Assembly: GCA_014529675.2 (NCBI GenBank) | Contig: CP076040.1 | Span: 2,313,894 to 2,377,893, forward strand | DNA: 64,000 bases | Origin: Opitutia bacterium ISCC 52 | Lineage (GTDB): Bacteria > Verrucomicrobiota > Verrucomicrobiia > Opitutales > UBA2995 | Direction of reading: 5' to 3' | Part shown: positions 53,272 to 62,056 of the stretch, in pieces | Numbering within the stretch: position 1 is the stretch's first letter | Layout: each line of letters starts with the position of its first letter | Translations under genes and position numbers: made by a program | Notes under the pieces: model-generated | What the model was told of the DNA's origin: nothing | What the model saw: the letters and a program-made list of their open reading frames with translations, nothing else | The model's database searches: none

Positions 53272-54099
53272 ATGACAGGCACATTTTCCGACCGACTTCG
53301 CCAAGGAGAAAAACTCTACGGCACACTCATCGTTTCTCCCTCTCCAAGATGGCCGGAGCAAATAGCAAAATTGGGTTTGGATTTTGTGTTCATCGATACG
53401 GAGCATATTGCAATTGATCGGGCTGAACTTTCCTGGATGTGCCAGACTTACAAGGCGCTGGGAATGTATCCCATTGTTCGGATTTTATCTCCCGACCCCT
53501 TTCTGGCGACCGCAGCTCTGGACGGAGGCGCCTGTGGCATCGTCGCTCCCTATGTCGAAACAGCAGATCAGGCTCGTGATTTGATGGGCGCCGTAAAACT
53601 TCGTCCCATTAAAGGTAAAAAACTAAATCAACTGTTGCATAAATCGGAGACCGCTTCCGACTGCCTCCAAGAATACATGAAGGAGGGCACCAAAGAAAAC
53701 TCCCTTATTCTCAATATAGAGAGCGCGGAAGGCATCCAAAACCTGGATGAGATACTGGAAGTCGAAGGAGTAGATGGCGTGTTGATCGGACCGCATGACC
53801 TTAGCTCTAGCCTAGAGATCCCTGAAGACTACCGTCATCCGGAATTCGATAAATCAGTCTGCAAAATCATTCAAACAGCCAGGGAGAAAAGTCGCGGAGC
53901 CGGTATTCACGCCATCATGGGAGCCAAGGGACTTGACCTGGAGCAAAGTTGGATTGAGGCGGGAGCCAATTTCATTCTACACAGCGCTGACATTATAGCT
54001 GCCGTTGATTCGCTAAACTCGGAATTCAAGACCCTGAAAGCTGGAGCTACAGGTGAATGCGAACAACAAGCCGATTCAACGGACCCAATTAACATATAA
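53272..54099 (+). CDS. HpcH/HpaI-type aldolase (2-keto-3-deoxy sugar acid aldolase-like)
   Basis: 275 residues, class II pyruvate aldolase barrel. Catalytic His45 in FIDTEH, GACGIVAPYVET and GVDGVLIGPHDLSSSL (metal site and substrate loop) are clear. In context with RhaM and hydroxyacid enzymes, a 2-keto-3-deoxy-L-rhamnonate or -fuconate aldolase is the best guess, releasing pyruvate and lactaldehyde. The loop KGKKLNQLLHKSETASD differs from classical RhmA, so another keto-acid substrate is possible. It is divergent from the RraA-like gene across 140 bases. Confidence 0.82.
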   Translation: MTGTFSDRLRQGEKLYGTLIVSPSPRWPEQIAKLGLDFVFIDTEHIAIDRAELSWMCQTYKALGMYPIVRILSPDPFLATAALDGGACGIVAPYVETADQARDLMGAVKLRPIKGKKLNQLLHKSETASDCLQEYMKEGTKENSLILNIESAEGIQNLDEILEVEGVDGVLIGPHDLSSSLEIPEDYRHPEFDKSVCKIIQTAREKSRGAGIHAIMGAKGLDLEQSWIEAGANFILHSADIIAAVDSLNSEFKTLKAGATGECEQQADSTDPINI

Positions 54100-54222
54100 G
54101 CCTAGCTTGCTTGATCCAAATACACACGAGGGCTACTTTTCTAGTCGCCACAATTGGTTGTTTTCATTTTAGACTCTGAATTGATACTAATTAGCATACC
54201 AAACCCTAAGAGCCTTCCTGTT

Positions 54223-55584
54223 ATGAAATTAACATCACCCATCGCTAGCACTTTAGTAGCATCTACTCTTCTCTCCTCCGCTGCCATGGAATGGCCGGCC
54301 TGGCGTGGTCCCGACGGAACGGGAATTGGAAAAGCTGAAAATCTGCCCGTCGAATGGACCACTGAAGAGAATGTGGCCTGGAAACTCGCACTCCCAGCCT
54401 GGAGCGGATCCTCGCCCATCATCTCTGGAGATTCTATCTATTTCATTTCCCCCTCCAAAGAGGAAGTAAAGGAGGAGCCCGAAGAACCAGCCCCGACCGG
54501 CAGACGGTCCCGTCGACCCGCTCCACCTTCCGGTATCATGGGTCCTGGAGGACAAACGATCTCACTCTACTCGGTAGCTCGCAAAGATGGTTCGATCAAT
54601 TGGACAACCGAACTGGATAGCGGGAACAAAATTTCTTTTAAACAAAACTCCAGTTCACCTTCCCCTGTAACAGACGGGGAAATAATCTACACAGTGACTG
54701 GTAACGGAATCGCCACAGCAATCAATACATCCGGCAAGATTATATGGGAATATGCCATCCAGGACCACCATTGGGATTTTGGTATTCAGGCAGGCTATGC
54801 GTCTTCTCCCGTTCTCTTTGAGGATCTGCTAATCATTCAGGTGCTTCATGGGATGTACACCGATGATCCTTCCTACCTTTTAGCCTTGGATAAAAATACC
54901 GGCAAACAACGTTGGTATCAAGAGAGAGAAACCGATGCGATCAAAGAGTCACCCGATTCTTATGCCACTCCTACCCTTTCCCAAACACACTCGGGCGTTC
55001 AATTGATCATTCTTGGCGGCGACTATGTAACGGGCCACAACCCAAGAGACGGAGAAGAGATTTGGCGTGCCGGTGGATTGAATCCAAAGAAAGCAAGCAA
55101 CTACCGCATCGTCCCATCACCCGTAGCTGTCGACGGCATGATTTATGCCCCGACACGCAAGAAGCCACTCCTGGCATTACGCTTTGAAGGCAAAGGCGAC
55201 GTAACGGATTCCCACCTCGTCTGGAAATATGACAAACCCGCAGGTGCTCCTGACGTTCCAACCCCCATTTGCGATGGTATGTTCTTTTACATGGTGGAGG
55301 ACTTTGGTCAGATCACCTGTCTCGATGCCAAAACCGGAGACGTCATTTGGGGTCCTGAAAGTACCGGACTGGGTCGAGTAAGCTCATCGCCCGTCATGGC
55401 CGACGGAAAAATCTATTTTTCAGATGAGGACGGTGAGACCGCCGTAGTGAAAGCCGGATCGGAATTTGAGCTGCTAGGCAAAAACAAACTCGATGGCAGT
55501 TTCACCTTATCTACCCCGGCTGTTGCTGGAAACCAGCTCTTTATCCGAACGGCTGAACACCTCTATTGCCTGGAGCAGGGATAA
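54223..55584 (+). CDS. Secreted PQQ-like beta-propeller protein
   Basis: I start at ATG 54223 (MKLTSPIASTLVASTLL signal peptide, 453 residues) rather than the in-frame ATG at 54154, which would add 23 residues before the signal. WPAWRGPDGTGIGKAENLPVEW opens the typical PVC propeller, followed by blades with SGSSPIISGDSIYF, NISFK-type strands, LLALDKNTGKQRWYQERE, TCLDAKTGDVIWG and YLYCLE-like repeats. PQQ-ligand residues are not evident, so it may be a non-catalytic BamB-type propeller. A basic/Pro-rich loop (TGRRSRRPAPP) lies near residue 100. No clear partner genes. Confidence 0.75.
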   Translation: MKLTSPIASTLVASTLLSSAAMEWPAWRGPDGTGIGKAENLPVEWTTEENVAWKLALPAWSGSSPIISGDSIYFISPSKEEVKEEPEEPAPTGRRSRRPAPPSGIMGPGGQTISLYSVARKDGSINWTTELDSGNKISFKQNSSSPSPVTDGEIIYTVTGNGIATAINTSGKIIWEYAIQDHHWDFGIQAGYASSPVLFEDLLIIQVLHGMYTDDPSYLLALDKNTGKQRWYQERETDAIKESPDSYATPTLSQTHSGVQLIILGGDYVTGHNPRDGEEIWRAGGLNPKKASNYRIVPSPVAVDGMIYAPTRKKPLLALRFEGKGDVTDSHLVWKYDKPAGAPDVPTPICDGMFFYMVEDFGQITCLDAKTGDVIWGPESTGLGRVSSSPVMADGKIYFSDEDGETAVVKAGSEFELLGKNKLDGSFTLSTPAVAGNQLFIRTAEHLYCLEQG

Positions 55585-55626
55585 AGCAGATTTCTGCCGA
55601 AGCCCAGGCTCTTAACTGTTCTCCTC

Positions 55627-56337
55627 TCAGTTCGACTCTTCGAACTCTACTACCAAATTCTGGTGGAACCAATGATGGACAGTCGGATGCCAACGCATGG
55701 CCGATATCAATCCGAATAGGATCAGGATTAGCCCTGCCATTCGCATGATCCACTTACGCTTTTGCATTCCAAGTTGGTGCTGAGTCAGGGCCAGGCCTAG
55801 TAATGCAGGAAAGGTTCCCAAACCGAAAAAGAAGGCCCCGACAATGCCAACGGTCACCGAGGTAAAACTGGCCAGATACCCGAGAGCGACCCAGACTAAG
55901 CCACAGGGCAGAAATCCATTAAACCAGCCAAAAAGAAATGCACCACTTGCTGTGCGCATTTGAAGTAACTTCAAGATGGGACTGCAAGTCTGAGCCAACC
56001 TTCCGCCTAAGAAACTGGGAATCTTGAAACGCCAATCAGTTACATAACCCAGCCCAAATAGAACCATAAAGATCCCAGCCAATACACCGAGGATAATCTG
56101 GAGCCGTTCAAAGCCTATTGAACCTCCCAAAGCACCACTAGCAATACTGACCAGCGCTCCCAGAAACATGTAAGTGAGCGCCTTCCCGCATTGATACAGC
56201 GTATACCTTAAGAGGAGATTCCCCCGACTTTGCGCACCCTGCCCCAAAAGCATTGAAAATCCGCCGCACATTGCCAGGCAATGTCCACTCCCCCAAAAGC
56301 CAATCAGGAACAAAGTGATGTATGGGGTCCAATTCAC
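55627..56337 (-). CDS. Urease accessory protein UreH-like / sulfite-exporter-like membrane protein
   Basis: 236 residues from a GTG start, six helices. The GHCLAMCGGF motif (near residue 18) and WFNGFLPCGLVWVALGYLAS are diagnostic of the UreH-like DsbD-type transmembrane family, with Cys residues in helix 1 and helix 4. This family is associated with metal or thiol handling, for example cytochrome oxidase copper assembly. No oxidase genes are visible here. It is convergent with the PQQ-propeller gene. Confidence 0.8.
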   Translation of the reverse strand: MNWTPYITLFLIGFWGSGHCLAMCGGFSMLLGQGAQSRGNLLLRYTLYQCGKALTYMFLGALVSIASGALGGSIGFERLQIILGVLAGIFMVLFGLGYVTDWRFKIPSFLGGRLAQTCSPILKLLQMRTASGAFLFGWFNGFLPCGLVWVALGYLASFTSVTVGIVGAFFFGLGTFPALLGLALTQHQLGMQKRKWIMRMAGLILILFGLISAMRWHPTVHHWFHQNLVVEFEESN

Positions 56338-56389
56338 GTTCTTAAATCAAAGGTCAAACTCAAGAGAACCGCAGGAAGGCGTAGTATTT

Positions 56390-57079
56390 TTACGGGTATC
56401 GGTATTTACACTCCACTGAATGAAAGCCGGCGGCCAAGGCCAGTTCTTTCCATGCTTCCTGTGAGGCAGGAAAATCATAATGCGTGATGTGATGCACGAT
56501 GGACTCCAATTGGTCATCATTCATGTTCATTTCTCGCGTTTTAACACCGTCTACGAGTCGCTCGATATAACGATCCCTTTCTTCACCTTCGCGAGTCACG
56601 ATATCATACACAATACAGCGGCCACCCTCACGTAGACGCTGCTTGGCATCTTTTAGAATCTGCAGATTCTCATCCGACGAAAAATGATGTAGGCAAAAAC
56701 CTGCGACAATCAGATCGTAATCCTTATTAGAATCAGTACCTGCAGTGCGAATGTCACTTTCAATCAGCTCAAATCCCCCATCCAGTTGTGCAAGGTTTTG
56801 AGCGGCGTCTTCAAGCGCCGTTTTCGACAAGTCTACGCCGGTATATTGAATGGTTTTGAATCCCTTAAATGCCTTAGCCACCGCAAAGGCATTTCCACAA
56901 CCCAGTTCGAATATATCCTGCATCTGATTGTTGGACGTCTTCCACTCTGTTCTCAGACAATCAATCATTTCCACATAGCGCATGTAGTTGTGCTTGATGA
57001 GCAGGTCATAAGGATGCCACTCTTCGAAATATTCTTTTGTGGTTTTCGCCAAGGTCATTGAACTACGAAGGTTTCTCAT
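56390..57079 (-). CDS. Class I SAM-dependent methyltransferase
   Basis: 229 residues from ATG 57079; a TTG three codons upstream or the ATG at 57058 are alternatives. Motif I DIFELGCGNAFAVAKAF, motif II YTGVDLSKTAL and post-motif DYDLIVAGFCLHHFS identify a Rossmann methyltransferase. The acceptor is not recognisable. It is divergent from apaG with only 33 bases between, which must contain both promoters. Confidence 0.82.
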   Translation of the reverse strand: MRNLRSSMTLAKTTKEYFEEWHPYDLLIKHNYMRYVEMIDCLRTEWKTSNNQMQDIFELGCGNAFAVAKAFKGFKTIQYTGVDLSKTALEDAAQNLAQLDGGFELIESDIRTAGTDSNKDYDLIVAGFCLHHFSSDENLQILKDAKQRLREGGRCIVYDIVTREGEERDRYIERLVDGVKTREMNMNDDQLESIVHHITHYDFPASQEAWKELALAAGFHSVECKYRYP

Positions 57080-57112
57080 TTCATACAAACAATCAACATC
57101 TACTGAACGAAT

Positions 57113-57520
57113 ATGTCGAATGATGCCATCGAGCTACCGGGACTTACAGTGCATCTGGACCAGTTGATTTATCAGAATGACCCTGAGCACTTTCCTGAAA
57201 AAACGCCCCACGCTTTTGTATATTTCTTAACCATACAGAATGAATCGACTAACACCGTTCACCTCTTTGGGCGAAAATGGATACTCGAATACCACGACGG
57301 ATCTACTCGGGTCATTGAAGGCGATGGCATCGTAGGCAAGAAACCCTCTTTGCCCCCGGGAGAAAGCTTCTCCTATAATAGTTTCCACTTGTCTGATCAA
57401 AGCGCACTTGCCATGGGTAGTTTTTTTGGTCGCGATGAAAATGACCGACGCATCTTTACCCGCATTCCTCCCATGGACCTACATCTACCTCCGGACATAC
57501 CGGGTGACGCCCAGGCATGA
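57113..57520 (+). CDS. apaG: ApaG-domain protein
   Basis: 135 residues, full-length for the family. ApaG/DUF525 sandwich features: FVYFLTIQNESTNTVHLFGRKWILEYHDG, EGDGIVGKKPSLPPGESFSYNSFH and a MGSFFG turn. E. coli ApaG is linked to Ap4A metabolism and Mg/Co resistance; the ligand is unknown. It overlaps the following beta-CASP nuclease gene by ATGA, so translation is coupled and a functional link is likely. Confidence 0.85.
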   Translation: MSNDAIELPGLTVHLDQLIYQNDPEHFPEKTPHAFVYFLTIQNESTNTVHLFGRKWILEYHDGSTRVIEGDGIVGKKPSLPPGESFSYNSFHLSDQSALAMGSFFGRDENDRRIFTRIPPMDLHLPPDIPGDAQA

Positions 57521-58872
57521 TTTTAACTGATTTAAATCCGGCCAATGGCATGGGGGCCAACTGCTTCCTGGTTGAACTTGGACCGTTTAAGCTCGTCATC
57601 GATTGCGGTATCAATCCCAAGGAGATGGGAATGAAAGCGATGCCGGAACTGCACCGTCTGGAAGACCATCGTATCGAACTGGCCATCGTGACCCATTGCC
57701 ACCTCGATCATTTGGGAGCGCTTCCAGTGCTATTGAAACATGCCCCCGACGTGGAAATCGCCATGAGCATCCCAAGTCAGATGATCTTTAGCCGCATGCT
57801 GCACAATTCGGTCAATGTGATGAAGCGACAGCGTGAGGAGCATTACATCAAAGAGTATCCGCTGTATTCACATGACGATATAGATCTCCTCGCCAAACAG
57901 GTGTACCCAATGATGTTTGGCAAAACCAAACGACTTCAAAAAAAGGGCGAAGAACTGGAAATTACTCTCTATTCGTCCGGTCATGTGGTTGGGGCAGCCG
58001 GAATAGAACTCGTTTACAAACATCGACGGATTTTCTTTACCGGGGATGTTTTATTTACTCAGCAAAGTATCTTAAACGGAGCCAAATTCCCGAAGCATCC
58101 AGTTGACACCTTGGTCATGGAGACGACTCGAGGTGCAAACGAAGCCGATCCTTACTACAATCGAAATGAAGAGGTAAAGTCGCTCCTCGAATGTATCAAT
58201 AATTCGCTTAAAGGAGGAGGTTCCGTATTGATCCCGGTGTTTGCATTTGGCCGCATGCAGGAGATCATGAATCTGGTTCATCAGGCACGACTGCGTGGAG
58301 ACATTCCGATCTCTCCTGTATTTTCTTCCGGCTTAGGAATGGATCTGGCCGACTACATAGACAAAATCACCAAACGAACCGAGCTCTGCACCTTTTCGAC
58401 TAAGGTGATTCGAGAGATGCGCGTTAAACCAGTGAAGAACCTTCGCCCAGGAAAGCGTGTATCCATGCCAGGCCTCTATATCTGCAGTAGCGGCATGATG
58501 GTTCAACACACTCCATCTTGGCGAGTAGCAGCCAGCCTTCTGCCCTTCCACGAAAACACCATCTGCTTCGTGGGATACTGCGATCCGGATACTCAAGGCG
58601 GGAAACTTCAACAAACTAAACCCGGAGAGAAGTTTTTGTTTGAGCAACTCAATATGGATTTACCCCTGCGAGCACGTGTTAGAAAGTTTGACCTGAGCGG
58701 CCACGCAAATCGAGACGAGCTCATGTCGTTTGCTTTGGATCGTGAACCTCGAAGCGTCGTTCTCACACACGGCGACCCGGATGCGCGTAACTGGTTTGCC
58801 GAGGCATTCGCCAATTCAGTGATCCAACCCAAGGTGACCATTCCTAAGTCCTTTGAGCCTTGCCTGGTGTAA
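57517..58872 (+). CDS. MBL-fold beta-CASP RNA nuclease (CPSF73/YSH1-like)
   Basis: 451 residues. Metal motif THCHLDHLG (H60-x-H62-x-D64-H65), then SSGHVVGAAG, FTGDVLF, METTRG, a beta-CASP domain with VFAFGRMQEIMNLVHQAR, CSSGMMVQHTPSWR, and the terminal Zn ligand in VLTHGDPDARNWF. This matches archaeal/bacterial CPSF73-type processing exonucleases rather than RNase J, which would be longer. Together with ApaG it forms a two-gene unit. Expected to act in RNA maturation or decay. Confidence 0.85.
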   Translation: MILTDLNPANGMGANCFLVELGPFKLVIDCGINPKEMGMKAMPELHRLEDHRIELAIVTHCHLDHLGALPVLLKHAPDVEIAMSIPSQMIFSRMLHNSVNVMKRQREEHYIKEYPLYSHDDIDLLAKQVYPMMFGKTKRLQKKGEELEITLYSSGHVVGAAGIELVYKHRRIFFTGDVLFTQQSILNGAKFPKHPVDTLVMETTRGANEADPYYNRNEEVKSLLECINNSLKGGGSVLIPVFAFGRMQEIMNLVHQARLRGDIPISPVFSSGLGMDLADYIDKITKRTELCTFSTKVIREMRVKPVKNLRPGKRVSMPGLYICSSGMMVQHTPSWRVAASLLPFHENTICFVGYCDPDTQGGKLQQTKPGEKFLFEQLNMDLPLRARVRKFDLSGHANRDELMSFALDREPRSVVLTHGDPDARNWFAEAFANSVIQPKVTIPKSFEPCLV

Positions 58873-58889
58873 TTTGAGTCTCCTAGCGC

Positions 58890-58975
58890 AATCGTACGGC
58901 AGAGCGGGACGCTCTTGCCCTACCGCGCAGAACTACCAGAAAATGGTAGGGCTACTGCGTCCTCGCAGTGGTGGA
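58890..58975 (+). repeat. Multi-hairpin interspersed repeat
   Basis: Three short stems lie in tandem: agagcg / cgctct (58901-58906 / 58910-58915), ccctacc / ggtaggg (58918-58924 / 58945-58951, with inner ctacca / tggtag 58933-58938 / 58944-58949) and actgcg / cgcagt (58954-58959 / 58964-58969). The GC-rich, repeatedly folding layout after a gene is like intergenic REP-type repeats. No T-run follows, so classic termination is unlikely. Confidence 0.5.
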
Positions 58976-59037
58976 ATAATCTTCATTGCTACAACTGAAA
59001 ACCCAGATCTTAATCCTAAGTTTGTAATTTTTCTCCC

Positions 59038-59511
59038 ATGGACAAGCTAGCGGTCATAGACGAAGTCATCAAAGCCCTTCAGCACGAAATCGATATCGGT
59101 AGCAAAGCTTCGCGAGAGGCTTTCGAAGCCGCGACCGATGAAGATTCGTATTCGGATGGCAAATACGATACCCGCAGCCTGGAAGCCTCTTACCTAGCTG
59201 GCGGTCAGGCGCAGATCGTTAAAGAACTAGGAGATGCGCTTCAGGGTTTTAACTTAATGAAAGCCCAACACTTCATCACTCCTCCATCCCAGCAAATCGG
59301 GCTAGGATCATTGGTAGAGATAAAAGGATCCAATTCAAACACCTGGTATATAGTGGGCCCGGGCGGAGGCGGAATGGACATCGAAGTCAATGGAACCGCC
59401 ATTACCGTTTTGACCCTTCACTCACCCCTTGGATTGTCTCTCGCCTCCAAAAGAGAAGGAGACGAAGTAGAAATGCCAGAGAGCACCGCAACGGTGATGC
59501 AAGTTCTATAA
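59038..59511 (+). CDS. GreA/GreB-like transcription elongation factor
   Basis: 157 residues: an N-terminal coiled-coil region (DEDSYSDGKYDTRSLEASYLAGGQAQIVKELGDALQGF) followed by a C-terminal FKBP-like domain from about residue 85 (GSLVEIKGSN, YIVGPGGGGMDIEVNGTAITVLTLHSPLGLSLASKREGDEVEM). The coiled coil is shorter than in E. coli GreA, so it may be a divergent member that regulates or rescues stalled RNA polymerase. The gene stands downstream of a repeat element and 23 bases before the GNAT gene. Confidence 0.75.
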   Translation: MDKLAVIDEVIKALQHEIDIGSKASREAFEAATDEDSYSDGKYDTRSLEASYLAGGQAQIVKELGDALQGFNLMKAQHFITPPSQQIGLGSLVEIKGSNSNTWYIVGPGGGGMDIEVNGTAITVLTLHSPLGLSLASKREGDEVEMPESTATVMQVL

Positions 59512-59534
59512 CCTTATTGAGCGAGGTGGTCTGA

Positions 59535-60335
59535 ATGCAAAACCTAGGCTACCTAACCGATTGTATCTTCCATAAGCTCAATGGTGTTATTGAGAAGAAG
59601 GAAGCTTACATCCTCATCAAAACGCCTTCGAATCCGACTTATCACTGGGGGAATTTGCTACATTTCCAGAAGGCTCCCAAAGAAAGCAGTTTTGCAAGGT
59701 GGATGGAGTATTTCAAAAAGGAGTTTGGAGAGAGCTGCAGTCATGTCACCTTCGCTTGGGATGAAGAAGCTAAAGGTGAGATAAAGGATTTCCTAGCCGC
59801 CGGCTTCGATTGGGACGAACAAATCGTTCTCCAAGCGGAGGAACCGCAATTAGATTCCGAGTTAAACAAGGACGTTGATGTTCGACCTATTTCAACAGAG
59901 GAAGATTGGCGGGCTGTGATAGATCTACAGATTCAAATGAATGATCAGGAGAAAACACCTGGCTTTATAGAATTTAAGGAAAAAGCATTTGCCACTATTC
60001 GAAACAATCAGGAGCAGGGATACGGCTCTTGGTGGGGCGCATTCCTCAATGGAAAATTAGTAGGCGACATGGGGTTGTTTTTTGATGACGAAAATGGAAT
60101 TGGCCGATTTCAAAGCGTGGAGACCCACCCGGACTTTCAGAATCGCAGGTTCTGCAAAACCTTACTTAAATCAGTCATAACCCATGCAATCGAAGCAAGA
60201 GGCATTTCGAATCTCGTGATTGTCACCGAATCCGACAATCACACCAGGCATGTATATCGATCCTGCGGCTTTGCCGACCACTCAAAACAATGTGGAGTAT
60301 GCCTTCCAAAGCCATACTGGAAGGAACATGGCTAG
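59535..60335 (+). CDS. GNAT-family N-acetyltransferase
   Basis: 266 residues, with an N-terminal lobe that is not GNAT-typical and a C-terminal GNAT domain from about residue 120 (VRPISTEEDWRAV, GSWWGAFLNGKLVGDMGLFFDDENGIGRFQSVETHPDFQNRRFCKTLLKSV, VTESDNHTRHVYRSCGF). The HPDFQNRRFCKTLL segment is the acetyl-CoA pyrophosphate loop. Good ribosome-binding site gaggtgg 6 bases upstream of the start. The acceptor is unknown. Confidence 0.8.
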   Translation: MQNLGYLTDCIFHKLNGVIEKKEAYILIKTPSNPTYHWGNLLHFQKAPKESSFARWMEYFKKEFGESCSHVTFAWDEEAKGEIKDFLAAGFDWDEQIVLQAEEPQLDSELNKDVDVRPISTEEDWRAVIDLQIQMNDQEKTPGFIEFKEKAFATIRNNQEQGYGSWWGAFLNGKLVGDMGLFFDDENGIGRFQSVETHPDFQNRRFCKTLLKSVITHAIEARGISNLVIVTESDNHTRHVYRSCGFADHSKQCGVCLPKPYWKEHG

Positions 60336-60368
60336 AGATATAGGAGCTGTTTTGAAACCTGAAATAGA

Positions 60369-60611
60369 TTACCTGCAGGCCGTGCATCCTGCGGCAACAG
60401 CCCCACCTGACACAGCACTACCTGGTTCAATTTGAGATATGAGATTTACTTGGTCACCCTCGACCATGGAATCGGTTCGAGTCATACCAATTTTCGAGAC
60501 AAGCTCCTGCTCATAGACTGGAACATTGGCACATCCGCCTAAAAAAACGGATGCTGTCAGGATAACAACTGAGACTGCGAAGATGGAACTACGGCTGATT
60601 TGGGCACGCAT
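60369..60611 (-). CDS. Small lipoprotein, DUF4266-like
   Basis: 80 residues. Signal with lipobox LGGC (Cys27), then ANVPVYEQELVSKIGM, which fits the DUF4266 pattern of a Cys, Val-x-x-Tyr-Glu and a Met shortly after, and a Gly/Cys tail (AAGCTACR). DUF4266 proteins often accompany thioredoxin-like or DUF3570 proteins; neither is beside it. Location: outer or inner membrane. The match is by pattern only. Confidence 0.55.
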   Translation of the reverse strand: MRAQISRSSIFAVSVVILTASVFLGGCANVPVYEQELVSKIGMTRTDSMVEGDQVNLISQIEPGSAVSGGAVAAGCTACR

Positions 60612-60731
60612 AGAAGATAAGTGATTTTAAACCAAGACGGCTTTCTGGGGATATTATTCCAAAAAACGCGAAATGAGCCTGAAAACGCAAAGTACCTCAA
60701 AGAAGGTAGATTTTCTCAGCACATTCCCCGC

Positions 60732-61895
60732 TCAAAGAGTGCTTAAGAATCCCTCAATCCGCCTCAGTGCTTCACCAATGTTCTCAATCGAATTGGCATA
60801 GGAAAAACGAATAAACCCCTCACCTTGCTGACCGAAGCCATCACCTGCCAAGCAAGCAACACCTGCCTCTTCTAGCAAGCGTCCCTCCAACTCCTTCGAA
60901 CTTAGAGGGAGCTCTGAAACATTAGCAAAGGCGTAAAACGCGCCCTTGGGCACCCGACAAGAGATACCGGGAATTCTGTTTAGACCATCAATGAAGAAAT
61001 CACGACGCTTTAAGAATTCTGCCCGCATTTCAGCCAACGCATCCTGCGGTCCATTCAACGCCTCCATGCCTGCACGCTGAGAAAAGGATGCGGTACAGGA
61101 GTTACTATTGACCATGAGTCGCTCAATCGAATCGACCATCCAATCGGGGAAAATCCCGTAGCCAAGACGCCAACCTGTCATCGAGTAACTCTTTGAAAAG
61201 CCATCGAGGATAACAGCCCGATCGAGCACGCCCTCAAATTGAGTAATCGATTCAAACTCATCTTCATAGAGCAACTCGGAATAAATTTCGTCGGTCAAAA
61301 TCACTACATCGTGGTTAACACAAAGTTCGGCGATCTTCTGCAGATCATCCTTCCCGAGAACACCACCTGTCGGATTCTGAGGTGAATTCAGGATGAGCAA
61401 TTTAGTTTTGCCAGAAACAAGCTGCTCCAATTTTTCTACATCGAAACTAAAATCATTTTCTTCCAGCAATGGCAGCGGCACCGCTTTACCACCGGCATAA
61501 TCAATCAACGATTTATAGATGGGAAATCCCGGATCCGGATAAACCACCTCATCGCCAGGTTCTACCAAACTAAGCATGGTGTAGAACATCACCGGTTTAC
61601 CTCCAGGCGTCACAACCACCTGCGAGCCATTCACCTCGATGTTTCGGGTTTTCGAAATATGACCAGCAATGAGCTCGCGGAAATCAGGCTGCCCACAGGT
61701 AGGGCCATAGCTCGTCCATCCTTCATCAATAGCCCGTTTACCTGCCTCAACAATGTTGGACGGCGTAGGGAAATCTGGCTGCCCAATCTCGAGGTGAACG
61801 ATATCCTTACCTTGTGCTTCAAGGTCTTTCGCTTTGGCTAAGACTTTGAAGGCCGTTTCCGTTCCAAGTTGCTGAACAGCATGAGTCAATTGCAT
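60732..61895 (-). CDS. Class I/II PLP aminotransferase
   Basis: 387 residues. Fold-type I aminotransferase: IGQPDFPTP, YGPTCGQPDFRE, Asn174 in SPQNPTGG, Asp202 and Tyr205 in TDEIYSE, PLP-lysine Lys235 in GFSKSYSMTGWRLGYG, and a C-terminal FIRFSYA. It resembles aspartate or methionine-type transaminases of the Ialpha/Igamma group. It uses one strand alone; its promoter region (160 bases) is shared with the divergent DUF1552 gene. Confidence 0.88.
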   Translation of the reverse strand: MQLTHAVQQLGTETAFKVLAKAKDLEAQGKDIVHLEIGQPDFPTPSNIVEAGKRAIDEGWTSYGPTCGQPDFRELIAGHISKTRNIEVNGSQVVVTPGGKPVMFYTMLSLVEPGDEVVYPDPGFPIYKSLIDYAGGKAVPLPLLEENDFSFDVEKLEQLVSGKTKLLILNSPQNPTGGVLGKDDLQKIAELCVNHDVVILTDEIYSELLYEDEFESITQFEGVLDRAVILDGFSKSYSMTGWRLGYGIFPDWMVDSIERLMVNSNSCTASFSQRAGMEALNGPQDALAEMRAEFLKRRDFFIDGLNRIPGISCRVPKGAFYAFANVSELPLSSKELEGRLLEEAGVACLAGDGFGQQGEGFIRFSYANSIENIGEALRRIEGFLSTL

Positions 61896-62056
61896 CGCGG
61901 AAAACTAGGGATCTAAAATTCTACCAACAAGTAAAATTCCATTTTACAAACGTATTTTCCGTTAAAAATAAAACACTCGTATATCGAGGACTTTCGACTA
62001 CATTAAGCCCCAATTCAATTTTCAATACCCTGCTTCATAAACCCTAAGAAAACCCT

